This document shows positions 42,701 through 50,555 of a stretch of DNA of 64,000 nt, piece after piece. Location of the stretch: positions 56,891,964 through 56,955,963 of the forward strand of contig NC_087067.1 in assembly GCF_963678635.1 (NCBI RefSeq). Reading direction: 5' to 3'. A program made the position numbers and the translations under genes. Each line of letters starts with the position of its first letter. Position 1 is the stretch's first letter. The DNA comes from Symsagittifera roscoffensis (lineage: Eukaryota; Xenacoelomorpha; Acoela; Convolutidae). A model generated the notes under the pieces. That model was not told where the DNA came from. It worked only from the letters and a program-made list of their open reading frames with translations, and did not search any database.

Positions 42701-45700
42701 TGAATAGCCTCCCATATCTTCCTTGATGTCGGAATCTCCTTGCCCTTCAGTCGCTCAAGAAGTCCCATCGCGTGCAGGTGATCATTCATTCCTGCAAACA
42801 ATAGCAGCTCAGGTTCACAGGGCATCTCCGACTTTATTGCCACCACTAGAGTCAACATCTGGTTCAATTCGGCTCCTGGCAAGGAGTATACCAGAGTCTC
42901 CGGCCAGAACAACTTGGGAGACGTTCCTTCGAAGTCCGATCCCACCACAATGACTACTCTTGCAGCAGCTGGATCTGCTCTATCATAAACTGCCAGAGTT
43001 TTGGCCAGTTGGGTGCCACCACAGGGCTTCCCGTACCTGGGATCTTCTGCCAACTTCGGACCTTCGTAAGCGGCATCAGGCAATTCCATTCCCCCCGGAT
43101 TGAGTAGCTTGTCTACCACCTTTAACTGCGCCGGGGTTGCCAACCTGGCGATGCCAGTTCGGTGCTTGGGAGGTTCTATTATAAGTCCAGGACTCCCCAA
43201 CAGCTTGAGAGGCCTGTAGTTAATGGGTCCCATGATCGCTTTTGTGGGAATTCCAGTCAGGTCTGTAGTCTCCATTAACTTCGCTCTCGAGAAGTGCGCC
43301 TCGTGAGCTTTCAACCAGTCTACGCAATGATGTCTATTCAAATCCTCGTGCGACACTCGTTCGATCCCCAGGGTTTCCGCCAACTCTCGTCTGCATTCCA
43401 AACTCTCTAGATCCAGTTCCTTCACCTTCTCAGGATATCTCAAGCGGGCAGTCTCCATAGACTTCTTTTCTCTCCTGCCATCTGCCACCACCACAGAGGA
43501 CATCGCCGAGCCCGGAGGTGTTGATGACTCTACCTCCTCCGACTCCATTGGCGTGGCACTCTGCAATCGGGTCTGATTGCTCCTTGAACTGTCTCTAGTA
43601 TCAACTCTCGCTCCCAAACGACCAGCCAAGGCCCTCGAGGCAAGGAATGGTGGGTTGGGAGGTGGTCCTAAAGTGAATTGGGCTGTCTCCAGCAGGTCCG
43701 CCTCTAGCGTGTTTATGTGTTCCTGGAAGACGTCGTTCAGCCACTCCGCTCCCCTTGGCCTATCGAAATGGATTCCATCTTTTGAGGTGTCTTCAGGGAA
43801 TCCCTTTTTCTCCATACGTTCTGCTATGTCCAACAGCCTGAGAGGAAGCACACTCTTTCGGTGTATGTCTCGGATCACCTTGTTCAGGCTCCGCACCTTC
43901 TGGTTCATCTCTAGGGCGTGCTGATCAAACATCATGTTGTAGGGGACCGTGCATACCGTCAGCAGGATGGGGTCCATCTGGATCCTCAGTTCCTCAAGAA
44001 GGCAGCTCATCTTGTCGCACAGCCTCGTTACTTTCCTCGCTTCTCCCCTTGACACGTCGTTGGTCCCAACCATCAGGGTCACTGTGTAAACTTTGGTCAT
44101 CCCTAGCATGTCCAGGGTTGCCAACATCTGTGGCGTGGCAGCTCCAGCGAAACTCAAGACTCCTGTCTGCCAATGTGACCGTATCTGGGTCAACACCCGC
44201 ACCAGGCTATCCCCTATAATTAGGTGAACTGCACCCTCTGGCACACGAGGTGGCGCTAGATACTCCACCCAGGCTGCGTCATGGAAGCAGTCCCTCCTGG
44301 CTCCCTGTTCCGCACTCCAGTCCAGCCGATTGTGCCTGTGGTAGTTCCCTTCTGTATTCTTCTTATAGATTGCGATCACGACATTCCTGACCGGCTGTTC
44401 CCTCCAAGTTGGGGGAAGCTCTGGCCTTGTCGATCTTTCACGACTCTGCTGCTGCAATTTCTCGCCTAGCTCCTTCAGGCGCGATAAGGCGCCGCTCACC
44501 TGACTGCCATTCGAGGTCGAGGTTGGGGTATATCCTGGTAACACCACATCCATCAGAGGACGTACAGGTTGTGTCTCTAGGTTGCGCAAGGAAGGCGTCA
44601 GGTAATTCGGTATCCAGACCTCCAACCCTTCACTCATGTGTTCTCTGGCCTCGCGGTCAAGGTTGAACCGTCCTCTAGCCCTGGGAGCTTCATCCACCTC
44701 CATGTGCGACTCTGGCCTCGAGCTGGTCACCACTCGTTCGTTTGACCTGGCTCCCTTCTGTGCGTCAAGCTCGCGTTGTCGCTGTTCTATCCTTTCCAAC
44801 TCCGACTTCAGTTGATCACGATTCGCGACGTTCTCCCGCACCCAATTCGGTGTTGGTGCTCCTAAGTTCCTAGATTCAAACTCGTTTTGCCTGTTCCGCT
44901 GATTCTGCACCGCCGCTAATGCCAACTTATGTTTGGGGTGATTCTGGTCCTTGACCGCTTCCCAGAACAAGGGACAATCCATTCTGAAGTGCCTCTCCTG
45001 GTTACAGAAGAAGCATCTGGCGCCTATCTTGATGATTAAGCCATTATAGTACTCGTGTTCCTCCATCTGGCTCATATCCTCTTCATCCGGTGCATAACCT
45101 AGGCTCTTCATGCCTTGTTTGTACGTTGTGCAGTCAGCCACATGATGATCCGCTGACCCGCAGTTCGCGCATGATCTGCGCTTGTCCATATCATCTCTAG
45201 GTTTGTACCATGATGACCTCTGGGGTTGGCTTCCCCCTTGCGTGTTCCTGTTTTCAGAATATGAGTACTTCTTAGGTTTCATCAGCATGTATTCTCTTGA
45301 TTTCTGTCTCATTTCTTCTGGGGTGGGTGCGCTGTCCTTCGACAATGTGTAGTATGTTGCTAACATTGTCCTTAAGTCATCACTTTTCACCCCATCGATG
45401 AACTTCGAGGCAATGCTAAAGTTCCGTCTATTTGTCGACTCCTCTGGGTCACTCCTCCTTCTCAAGCTCTCGAGGTCATCTAGGAACCGATCTATTGACT
45501 CGTCGTCCCTCTGCCTTCTCTTTTCAAATCGCATCATCGCTTGGTGACCCTTCATGCCTGACCCGAATCGATTCAGCAATATCTCGAAGATCTTGTCCGC
45601 GGTGTCGCGTTCTTCCTCCTTCTTTGCGACCACGCATTTTAATGCCGTTCCTTCCAAGTTGCTCAGTATGGCTGTACATGCTTGTCTTTCGTCACTCAAG

Positions 45701-47061
45701 TTATCTTGCTCTAGATGTAATCTCATCACTTCCACCCAAGTGTCAATGCATCCATCGGAGTCGTCTTTGAATTCTTTTGGCTTCTTGAATGTCTTTCTTG
45801 TTTTTCCCTCTCTCCTGTCGCTCGAGTCAGTGTTCCTCGTGGCGAAGGCCTCTAGAGTCCTGTTCATCATCTCCCAAGTGCTGGCCCATGTCATAGCATC
45901 CGGTCCTGTGTTGCTGTTAGCTGTTGCATCTCCCGGACCAGTCGTTGTATTCGACGTTCCATTCTTCATTATTGTTTTCGCAGCTGTTGGTGCTATGCTT
46001 ATCGCATCCCTGGTTAAGGGCAACGGTGTCGATTGCCGCTTGTTCCTTTGTGGTTCTACAAAGTCAACTCTGGTGCCTTGCGTACGATCCGCTGCCGGTC
46101 TTTCTTGTGGAGTAGAACCTCTCAAGATTGCATCCAACTTCGCCTGTATTGCACACGAACTCTCGGCTTGACTCTTGCTCATTGTGTCCATTCTCCTTTC
46201 CAGGCTCCCTAATTGGCTGTTGACATCATCATATCGGTTCTTCAACTGTTGCATGTCTGTTTTGATGTTCTTTTCTCGTTCTTCATTGGTGGCTTCTACC
46301 TTATCTGACATTTCCTTGAGTCTCTCCTCTGTTGCCTTAGCTAGGTTAAAATAACTGTCTAGATACTCGTGCTTATTGTATCTTATCTCCTTTTTTATCA
46401 CCTCTCTGTCTTCTTCACTGTTCTTAAGTCTTTTGTCGATCTGATTTAATTTCGCCAACAAGTCGCCCAGCTCAATGGTAGTCTCTTCATGGTCAGCCGT
46501 CGGTTTCTCTTCGGCCGTAGCCTCTGCTTTAGCTTGTTCCTCATTCTGGCCGGCTTCTGTCGCTTTCGTGCTCACTGTACCAAATGTTCGTGCTCTTTCT
46601 GTTTTTGGTTCTTCAGTCACGTTTTCTTTCGATTTGAGTCCGACCATCATTGCAAACTTGTCTGTGAAGGATGTCTTTTTCACTTGAGAGTCGTTTTTCA
46701 CAGTCTCTCGGGTATTGCCTGTTGTGTCTTCCAATGCGTCTATTCGTGAAAACTCCACGGTTTTTGGACTTTGGTCTTCCACGTGGGGCATCGGTGTGGA
46801 TTCCGTTGTCCTCTTCTCCACTTCATCTACGCTCTGGTCTGGTGTCTCTAGGTCGATTTCGATTGTGGGCTCCACCTGTTTTTCCCCCACATCTTCTCGT
46901 GTCTTGCTCTCGGTGCCACTCCTCGTACTGACCATGTTAACTGAAAAGTTCTTCTTTGTTATCTTTGGGCCTGTTGATGTCGTTCCGCGCAGCGATGAAT
47001 TATATTTCGTGTTTGATCCACTTGACCTTTTTTCGAGCACCGGTACCCTACTCCGCCTCAT
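36790..47061 (-). CDS. 3423-residue Gag-SGNH polyprotein of the LTR element
   Basis: Uninterrupted for 10.27 kb. Residues 1-230: low-complexity, acidic. About 210-300: coiled coil (LAKLNQIDKRLKNSEEDREV). About 420-590: Gag-like helical domain (WVEVMRLHLEQDN ... FEILLNRFG ... DRFLDDLESLRRRSD). About 627 and 687: two CX2CX4HX4C knuckles (CANCGSADHHVADC, CFFCNQERHFRMDC). About 940-1110: SGNH/GDSL hydrolase with block I LIIGDSLVRV, block III VGTNDVSRG and a C-terminal D-G-I-H. About 1370-1580: second SGNH-like module with GSD, FAGMNDHLH and GDDHPAINQ. About 1727-1770: hydrophobic stretch (GMSISLLLALYLVYPRYLF). About 2150-2600: charged, disordered. About 2975: Cys-rich patch (CLDSTCGNGEHTC). The rest is unrecognised. 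Start chosen as the first ATG of the frame; a later ATG 41 codons on is also possible. SGNH domains occur in ORF1 of some CR1 LINEs; pairing with an LTR Gag is unusual. Confidence 0.85.
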   Translation of the reverse strand: MRRSRVPVLEKRSSGSNTKYNSSLRGTTSTGPKITKKNFSVNMVSTRSGTESKTREDVGEKQVEPTIEIDLETPDQSVDEVEKRTTESTPMPHVEDQSPKTVEFSRIDALEDTTGNTRETVKNDSQVKKTSFTDKFAMMVGLKSKENVTEEPKTERARTFGTVSTKATEAGQNEEQAKAEATAEEKPTADHEETTIELGDLLAKLNQIDKRLKNSEEDREVIKKEIRYNKHEYLDSYFNLAKATEERLKEMSDKVEATNEEREKNIKTDMQQLKNRYDDVNSQLGSLERRMDTMSKSQAESSCAIQAKLDAILRGSTPQERPAADRTQGTRVDFVEPQRNKRQSTPLPLTRDAISIAPTAAKTIMKNGTSNTTTGPGDATANSNTGPDAMTWASTWEMMNRTLEAFATRNTDSSDRREGKTRKTFKKPKEFKDDSDGCIDTWVEVMRLHLEQDNLSDERQACTAILSNLEGTALKCVVAKKEEERDTADKIFEILLNRFGSGMKGHQAMMRFEKRRQRDDESIDRFLDDLESLRRRSDPEESTNRRNFSIASKFIDGVKSDDLRTMLATYYTLSKDSAPTPEEMRQKSREYMLMKPKKYSYSENRNTQGGSQPQRSSWYKPRDDMDKRRSCANCGSADHHVADCTTYKQGMKSLGYAPDEEDMSQMEEHEYYNGLIIKIGARCFFCNQERHFRMDCPLFWEAVKDQNHPKHKLALAAVQNQRNRQNEFESRNLGAPTPNWVRENVANRDQLKSELERIEQRQRELDAQKGARSNERVVTSSRPESHMEVDEAPRARGRFNLDREAREHMSEGLEVWIPNYLTPSLRNLETQPVRPLMDVVLPGYTPTSTSNGSQVSGALSRLKELGEKLQQQSRERSTRPELPPTWREQPVRNVVIAIYKKNTEGNYHRHNRLDWSAEQGARRDCFHDAAWVEYLAPPRVPEGAVHLIIGDSLVRVLTQIRSHWQTGVLSFAGAATPQMLATLDMLGMTKVYTVTLMVGTNDVSRGEARKVTRLCDKMSCLLEELRIQMDPILLTVCTVPYNMMFDQHALEMNQKVRSLNKVIRDIHRKSVLPLRLLDIAERMEKKGFPEDTSKDGIHFDRPRGAEWLNDVFQEHINTLEADLLETAQFTLGPPPNPPFLASRALAGRLGARVDTRDSSRSNQTRLQSATPMESEEVESSTPPGSAMSSVVVADGRREKKSMETARLRYPEKVKELDLESLECRRELAETLGIERVSHEDLNRHHCVDWLKAHEAHFSRAKLMETTDLTGIPTKAIMGPINYRPLKLLGSPGLIIEPPKHRTGIARLATPAQLKVVDKLLNPGGMELPDAAYEGPKLAEDPRYGKPCGGTQLAKTLAVYDRADPAAARVVIVVGSDFEGTSPKLFWPETLVYSLPGAELNQMLTLVVAIKSEMPCEPELLLFAGMNDHLHAMGLLERLKGKEIPTSRKIWEAIQALFAAMNEVQENVASRFGSKTKVVFTTSPGSANMPPALQFVYAVLILIAEGSEWRILIAAPNRELEPSNLRLYKSELSAAWADISHALRGFYGLADVLIVLDEVLLLEVSNFARQLKFSPVIGDDHPAINQLTASLWFRSMDVKVANSTSRSRGPSNERRNVVETEKQLESMKYRLTQENGWWPFLTPRLENVTNKTREEAPLLVKQIWSFLEKQLELAETRDMTVARFVSAANEVTIGGFWREHANGELKTRRDYEILKFLSPCWEKEFLAGVFGTTATIFGAFVQEILGMSISLLLALYLVYPRYLFNMGPAYMFSRGVETLRVDGYLALVLLTHGELVSFHRLMEYGEPLSMGRVHTSIETSSYKCAAGLKTLLVQYLMMQNRYMTGEDENPTSREEWEKANRGMPLLTDLCLAMRSDPMGIIRGLEEVVTCIYGPAVTYAFPDPLVITYRHSVTHLSLISVLDGTALNWCQQEVLRARMSNTVLFGKVKDAEMMVCNFRGQMQCRMGGKREGPIEMYPKFWNLNPLTADGREVLRIPAWKECFALVKRELEAIMEKEILPATMPEFPTVRRMTLGMNSPLVVPSIMATMMTEETQRHFTDGWDPLFIGYTAAVYFHTSEMKVNSWTTQAKKSRGSQPPGYELRKVLRTLEKEGLENMLPIWDDGRMIVMEGHVALVDEMKFATRKYKAPYGLEQVEVTQEGTELDAAGQLHVALTEYKKLDPTTPSPLSVDTPGDKRSGPVEDRFKRILERRRNESEEESMDETLSEAGEDMEVGNTPEPGPSGEKLTTQELLKDLSEENWADTATPPLNPSPRKDLELPLASETFNMEMILLSSEEREKNTFKGNRDIFLGSLKDDAWQEFLEEFNQEVGSETTLDKFKKELWDTVVRFEEPLLIGTGLDEKARKELLSKLVELRNSRSKTREEKCEDSSTRRQKTVDKMVDDIKRDKVGTSNMIKSTNILKARAGGRQELEGVDGEVESVMVATTPSSRDVKTRKRKREVEGLGSPSVDAVSEGNLRETAPMVLARCKTAAYKSSSELRRPLEVEREIEVSTSSKSEEDFKPQKINVKRGSTNGQTWEVDVGKEWISKAHQATGKRVTSDPLERNKTRNTSRTWWVALETLKEMEDCWKKLDSGVARKRRNWATQQKAEVNRIEMANHLKRSWQSLLKDHFEEAMRTPSSAPPLMANPFVRTAGQLMFTWSLVGIELETLTSYDRLKLGSKKLDVYQALMQHVARDNSGLSLARRKDATCFLRWIMSMMSDSTILACQQRASVSKTMEKRVSTVILNVYQSTGIEKEEGSRLSLENHRKLDEVRRFYNKKFEEEHDVHRNLASSEQYSRISEKGEYQYVSGVMGMAYNPFLDSEAGGAHRNHEVAELLKFWTERIMEIDAVEKEGPSLGLVLEKTPEVVSIPRSNKRVEVNMGDGNGLLTTNLGVVWKLLRPCWCPHPHASLIEEATERVRLAPTEDEDLAKLSVLHKLISPQMQEPSEKTSNPGSAKKLEPGSCLDSTCGNGEHTCDGRSCVRILSFQKEDLVTWFEDITEREKSEVQIVAECYARTTVNIATALGFFSRMCSLQSLERLESEHHLVTALSVESWPGVLQVTQKHIRSWKVGLEAEMGFPMSEAYGLPLNAKSLIGSMMANLCGSHYPLHMVMVEASSQRVLVDKAFSVPKCVRLARISHHSHKLLRKIRGTVPKELRDDLSEIWEEELLKLERENTSDHERQNVIGKPVGSAPNLEDNDTMHEKMMELEPLLEASGERNLRSIDITHGECPCHCLAQTVWYPDHKNLCLVWDMEEVRSIGLPDHRQNVTILVVSTMLALRWIEENITKYREATTPTAESIYAIDYSWRLELFETAWKVFAIPTEVRHVWSRLRYFPWFRATLTSWLYMTTKDHMRKHQKEYRQFQAEIGPEAFKRPLLTHRNAITTGWKRQYQSEGVDTRGRPGEERELEPAQLLLLEPRS

Positions 47062-47344
47062 TATTCCTATTTACAACTGCTTTTATTTACAATTTTATTA
47101 TATACACGATTCTATTCTAAGAATAAAAAAAAATAATAAAACAAAAAAAAAATTTTTGTGGTAACAAATTTTGTACAACGTGTTAAAAACCTTGTTGTAG
47201 CTCTCTTTCTAAAACCTTTGAAAAATTTCCCTTAATGTGGTCTCAACCGTACCTATTTCGATTTGTCTTATTTTGTCTTAAGACACACTTGTTGTAATTT
47301 TACTTCAATTTTTATACCGTCCCAAGACTATTCGTCACTATCAC

Positions 47345-48135
47345 AGTACTCTCCGCTAGTGTCCTAAGACCCTTGTACCAAGACTACTGTCCCAAGACTA
47401 GTGTCCCAAGACTACTGTCCCAAGACTAGTGTCCCAAGGCTAGTGTCCCAAGACTACTGTCCCAAGACTACTGTCCCAAGACTAGTGTCCCAAGGGTAGT
47501 GTCCCAAGACCAGTGTCCCAAGGCTAGTGTCCCAAGACTACTGTCCCAAGACTAGTGTCCCAAGGCTAGTGTCCCAAGACTACTGTCCCAAGACTAGTGT
47601 CCCAAGGGTAGTGTCCCAAGACCAGTGTCCCAAGGCTGGTGTCCCAAGACTACTGTCCCAAGACTAGTGTCCCAAGGGTAGTGTCCCAAGACCAGTGTCC
47701 CAAGGCTGGTGTCCCAAGACTACTGTCCCAAGGCTAGTGTCCCAAGACTACTGTCCCAAGACCAGTGTCCCAAGACCAGTGTCCCAAGGCTAGTGTCCCA
47801 AGACTAGTGTCCCAAGACCCTTGTCCCAAGACCACTGTCCCAAGACCACTGTCCCAAGACCCTGTCCCAAGACCACTGTCCCAAGACCCTGTCCCAAGAC
47901 CACTGTCCCAAGACCCCTGTCCCAAGACCCTGTCCCAAGACCACTGTCCCAAGACCCTGTCCCAAGACCCTGTCCCAAGACCACTGTCCCAAGACCACTG
48001 TCCCAAGACCCTGTCCCAAGACCACTGTCCCAAGACCCTGTCCCAAGACCACTGTCCCAAGACCCTGTCCCAAGACCACTGTCCCAAGACTGCTCTGTCC
48101 CAAGACTTCTTCGGTACTGTCCCAAGACTCGTCAC
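47345..48135. repeat. Minisatellite, 13-14-bp unit (TGTCCCAAGAC-type)
   Basis: Around 50 head-to-tail units of 'gtcccaagac' plus 'tagt', 'tact', 'cact' or 'cct'. The left half (to about 47815) has units ending ta-c/g-t, with longer blocks ('gggtagtgtcccaagaccag') repeated about every 100-125 bp. The right half has 'caagacc' units alternating 13 and 14 bp. Absence of stops makes long repetitive frames on both strands; these are not genes. Confidence 0.95.
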
Positions 48136-48949
48136 GGAGTGTCTTCCTCGTTGTAGGGTCTTCTTGAGTCACCGTACCTTGTACCACCACTCAAGCTCTA
48201 GTAAAATTTTCCCAAAAACCCTCTCTTAAAAGCCAAATGCTGACCCCTCTCTTCTTTTTGGTTGTTTCTATTTCAATGTAGGTGCGCAGGTATCTTGTGA
48301 TCACCTGTTCGTATAAAACCAAACACAAATCCTCACTAAAATGCAACAAAAATCTAAGTGAGAAAAATAATAAAAACAGAAAAATGAGCCCACCTGAAAT
48401 TCAACGGTGACCAATGTCTACCTTTCGTCTAAAAAAAATGTCTGGTACCTAATTGCCACGCGTTTTCCTCCCCCCACTAGTGATCTTATGGGGTATCACA
48501 AAAGCTGTCTATATCCGGTCCCCCCTACCAAACCAACCAGCGTACCAGTCTTAACTCGAGTTGAATTTTGGATATTCACCTATTATCACCAACGCGTGTT
48601 ATGGCTAATGTAACTAAGTCAACGATGTCGATTAATTAGTTACTCTAGTTTCTCCCCTTTTTACAATTTGCAACCGCTCACCTCTAGCCTAACCAGTCCC
48701 CCTTCTAACCTCCCCCCTTTCTAGCCCCCCTTCTTAAGCCTAAAAATTACTTTAAGCGCCGGGTGCTAAACCTCTCAAGAGAAAACCGTAGACCTGTTTC
48801 CAGGCCTGCTCAAGTAAAAACGTTCCTCAAAACTGGGGGATTTCGCTTATCCAATTTTACACTTATCTCCTATAATGTAATGTGGATTCTAACGATACCC
48901 GTTCTGCCCAACTTGAGAACTCGAGAACTGTCAAATCCTTCTTGGCTGC

Positions 48950-49140
48950 TTTCCCACTCGACTGGTCACCTGTTCCAGTCCAGTCTCCTATTGGTTCAGC
49001 TCAAGTGTTCCTGAACCAGTTTCCCACTCGGCCGGTCACCTCTTCCAGTCGAGTCTCCAATTGGTTCAGCTCAGGTACTCCTGAACAACCCTCCCACTCG
49101 GCTGGTCACCTCTTCCAGTCAAGTTTCCTTGTTGTCCAGC
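48950..49140. repeat. 70-bp tandem repeat, about 2.7 copies, in the leader
   Basis: 'cccactcg.ctggtcacct', '..ttccagtc.agt.tcc' and 'ttggttcagctca.gt..tc' recur at about 48952, 49022 and 49092 with 10-15% divergence. Confidence 0.8.
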
Positions 49141-49611
49141 TAAGTTCCAAACTATCTGAAAACCCTTGACAACGCCCCACACTCGGGCACTTTATTACGG
49201 TTACTGGGTTAAATTGCTAGGTTGATCGAAACGATCGAACTTATAAAACAGTATGGGTATACTATTTAATTAATATAAAGGTTTGATCCAACTGATCTGG
49301 TGTCAAAGTCACTGTCTTTTTTCGTTTTATGGTTTTTGTTCCTTTTTCTATTCTTTTTTGGTTTTTTTTTTGTTTTGCTTTTTGTCTTTTTGCTCGTGTT
49401 TTTGTCCCCTATTTGCCCCCCTTTACTCGGTTAGCTAAGCTTCGTTCGGAGAGCGTACCAGGAAGTTTTCTTGAGTTTTCTTAAAAAGCTATCACGGTAC
49501 AACCGGAAGGTTTGCACGTTCCTGTCGAACCGTACCGCCGGTACTCTAGAATGGGCATTCAGCCCGAAGCTGTCTCAAGTGGGTTCGACTCCGTAGTCTT
49601 GATGTCGTAAA

Positions 49612-49626
49612 CACCCAGGAGCGCCA
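49612..49626 (-). promoter_or_regulatory. Candidate primer-binding site
   Basis: On the sense strand, 11 nt downstream of the 5' LTR, TGGCGCTCCTGGGTG begins with TGG, as expected for pairing with a tRNA 3' CCA end. The matching tRNA is not identified, and spacing is larger than in most families. Confidence 0.3.
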
Positions 49627-49637
49627 TAAAAACACTA

Positions 49638-50555
49638 TGTAACATTCGTCTACTGCAGTCACACATGAGGCTTAAGAAAAATAGGCCCTATAACCACTGG
49701 CTCAAGGGTCAGGGACACTATCTCTTGTGTTTTTCTACCTCAAGAACGGTCGGAGCCAGTTCGGTTCGTTTGTGACATGAGACTACGACCCGTTACAGCT
49801 TAGAGGCTACTACTAAAATATCCCCCCACTCTAGAATTAGAAACGTCCCCATACTTAGGTCTCTAGGTACCCAAAATACATGAACGCCGTTAAAAACCGG
49901 GTTGGAACAATCCGTTAAGTTACTTTTTAATTAGACAGTGGAACTTTGATCCATTTCAGATGGATCAACCTAAAACTCGCCTTACCTCAACATAACAATC
50001 ATAAAACACACTCTAGGAATTTAAATTTGTACTCACATAGTAGCACGCTCAAGAAGTGGGAAATAATCCAGTCGGTAGTTAACTCAAGAATTAAATAACG
50101 TAACTAAATGAGTCTAATGTTTTATAGTTTTAACAATGAGAACGAGTTTATACTCTAGACAATAGTTTTCTTGTGAACCATTAGGACACTCAAGCTGTCC
50201 ACCTTTCCACCGAAGGTTCACTCTAGTCCAGTTCCGAATAATACTCCAGTCGCTATAATCCAATTTGAGGGAATGCTCTCGTCTCTGTCACAGATGGGAC
50301 AGCTCTACTCTCGATTATTATAGTGATGGAAATTGCGAATAGCAATTTCCTACTGCTTTTTCTTACAACTTTCCCGCGTGTGCGACTCAATTGTTCTGAA
50401 ATTGTTCTAACTTCTTTTTCTGATTTTCAGTTCTCGCGAGAAAATCGTGAATGACAGGTTCCATTCGAAATTTTGAAAAATTAGATTTCACTCCAAAATC
50501 AAGTGTTTTTTTGCTCCTCTCAAGGTCAAACTTCCAAATATGACCGACTGGCACA
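49638..50555 (-). repeat. 5' LTR (right)
   Basis: 918 bp, same length and ends as 35255-36172. It would carry the promoter in the minus-strand direction. No TATA box position can be assigned reliably. Confidence 0.9.

Larger units (their letters stand above)
47062..49637 (-). other. Leader (5' untranslated region) of the LTR element
   Basis: About 2.6 kb between the 5' LTR and the ORF. It contains an A/T-rich stretch next to the start codon (47085-47165), the minisatellite at 47345-48135, 70-bp repeats at 48950-49140 and T-rich sequence at 49320-49420. Numerous short frames exist but none is conserved or has domains. Confidence 0.6.
35255..50555 (-). mobile_element. Giant LTR retroelement with SGNH-containing polyprotein and no visible pol
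   Basis: A 15.3-kb element bounded by two 918-bp LTRs in direct orientation, sense on the minus strand. From 5' to 3': LTR (50555-49638), leader with a possible primer-binding site, 70-bp repeats and a 13-14-bp minisatellite (49637-47062), one 3423-codon ORF (47061-36790), about 600 bp of 3' sequence, LTR (36172-35255). The LTRs differ at about 11 positions, so the copy is fairly young and the ORF is intact. I find no protease, RT, RNase H or integrase motif in any frame, so mobility would need enzymes supplied in trans. Flanks share only 'aat', so a normal target duplication is not evident. Confidence 0.85.

Noticed and set aside
37158-46931. Many plus-strand frames of 60-195 codons opposite the 3423-codon ORF
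   Set aside because: Antisense shadows of a long coding frame, with low-complexity Ser/Leu/Pro composition typical of reversed Glu/Arg-rich codons.
47734-48229. Long repetitive frames on both strands (W-D-R-V-L-G-Q type and Q-D-P-V-P-R-P type repeats)
   Set aside because: They are translations of the 13-14-bp minisatellite, open in several frames at once because the unit has no stop; no start context, splice signals or non-repeat sequence support a gene.
49545-49610. tRNA-like T-arm ('gtgggttcgactcc') in the LTR leader
   Set aside because: The arm lacks the complementary CCCAC strand and no other tRNA arms are found around it.
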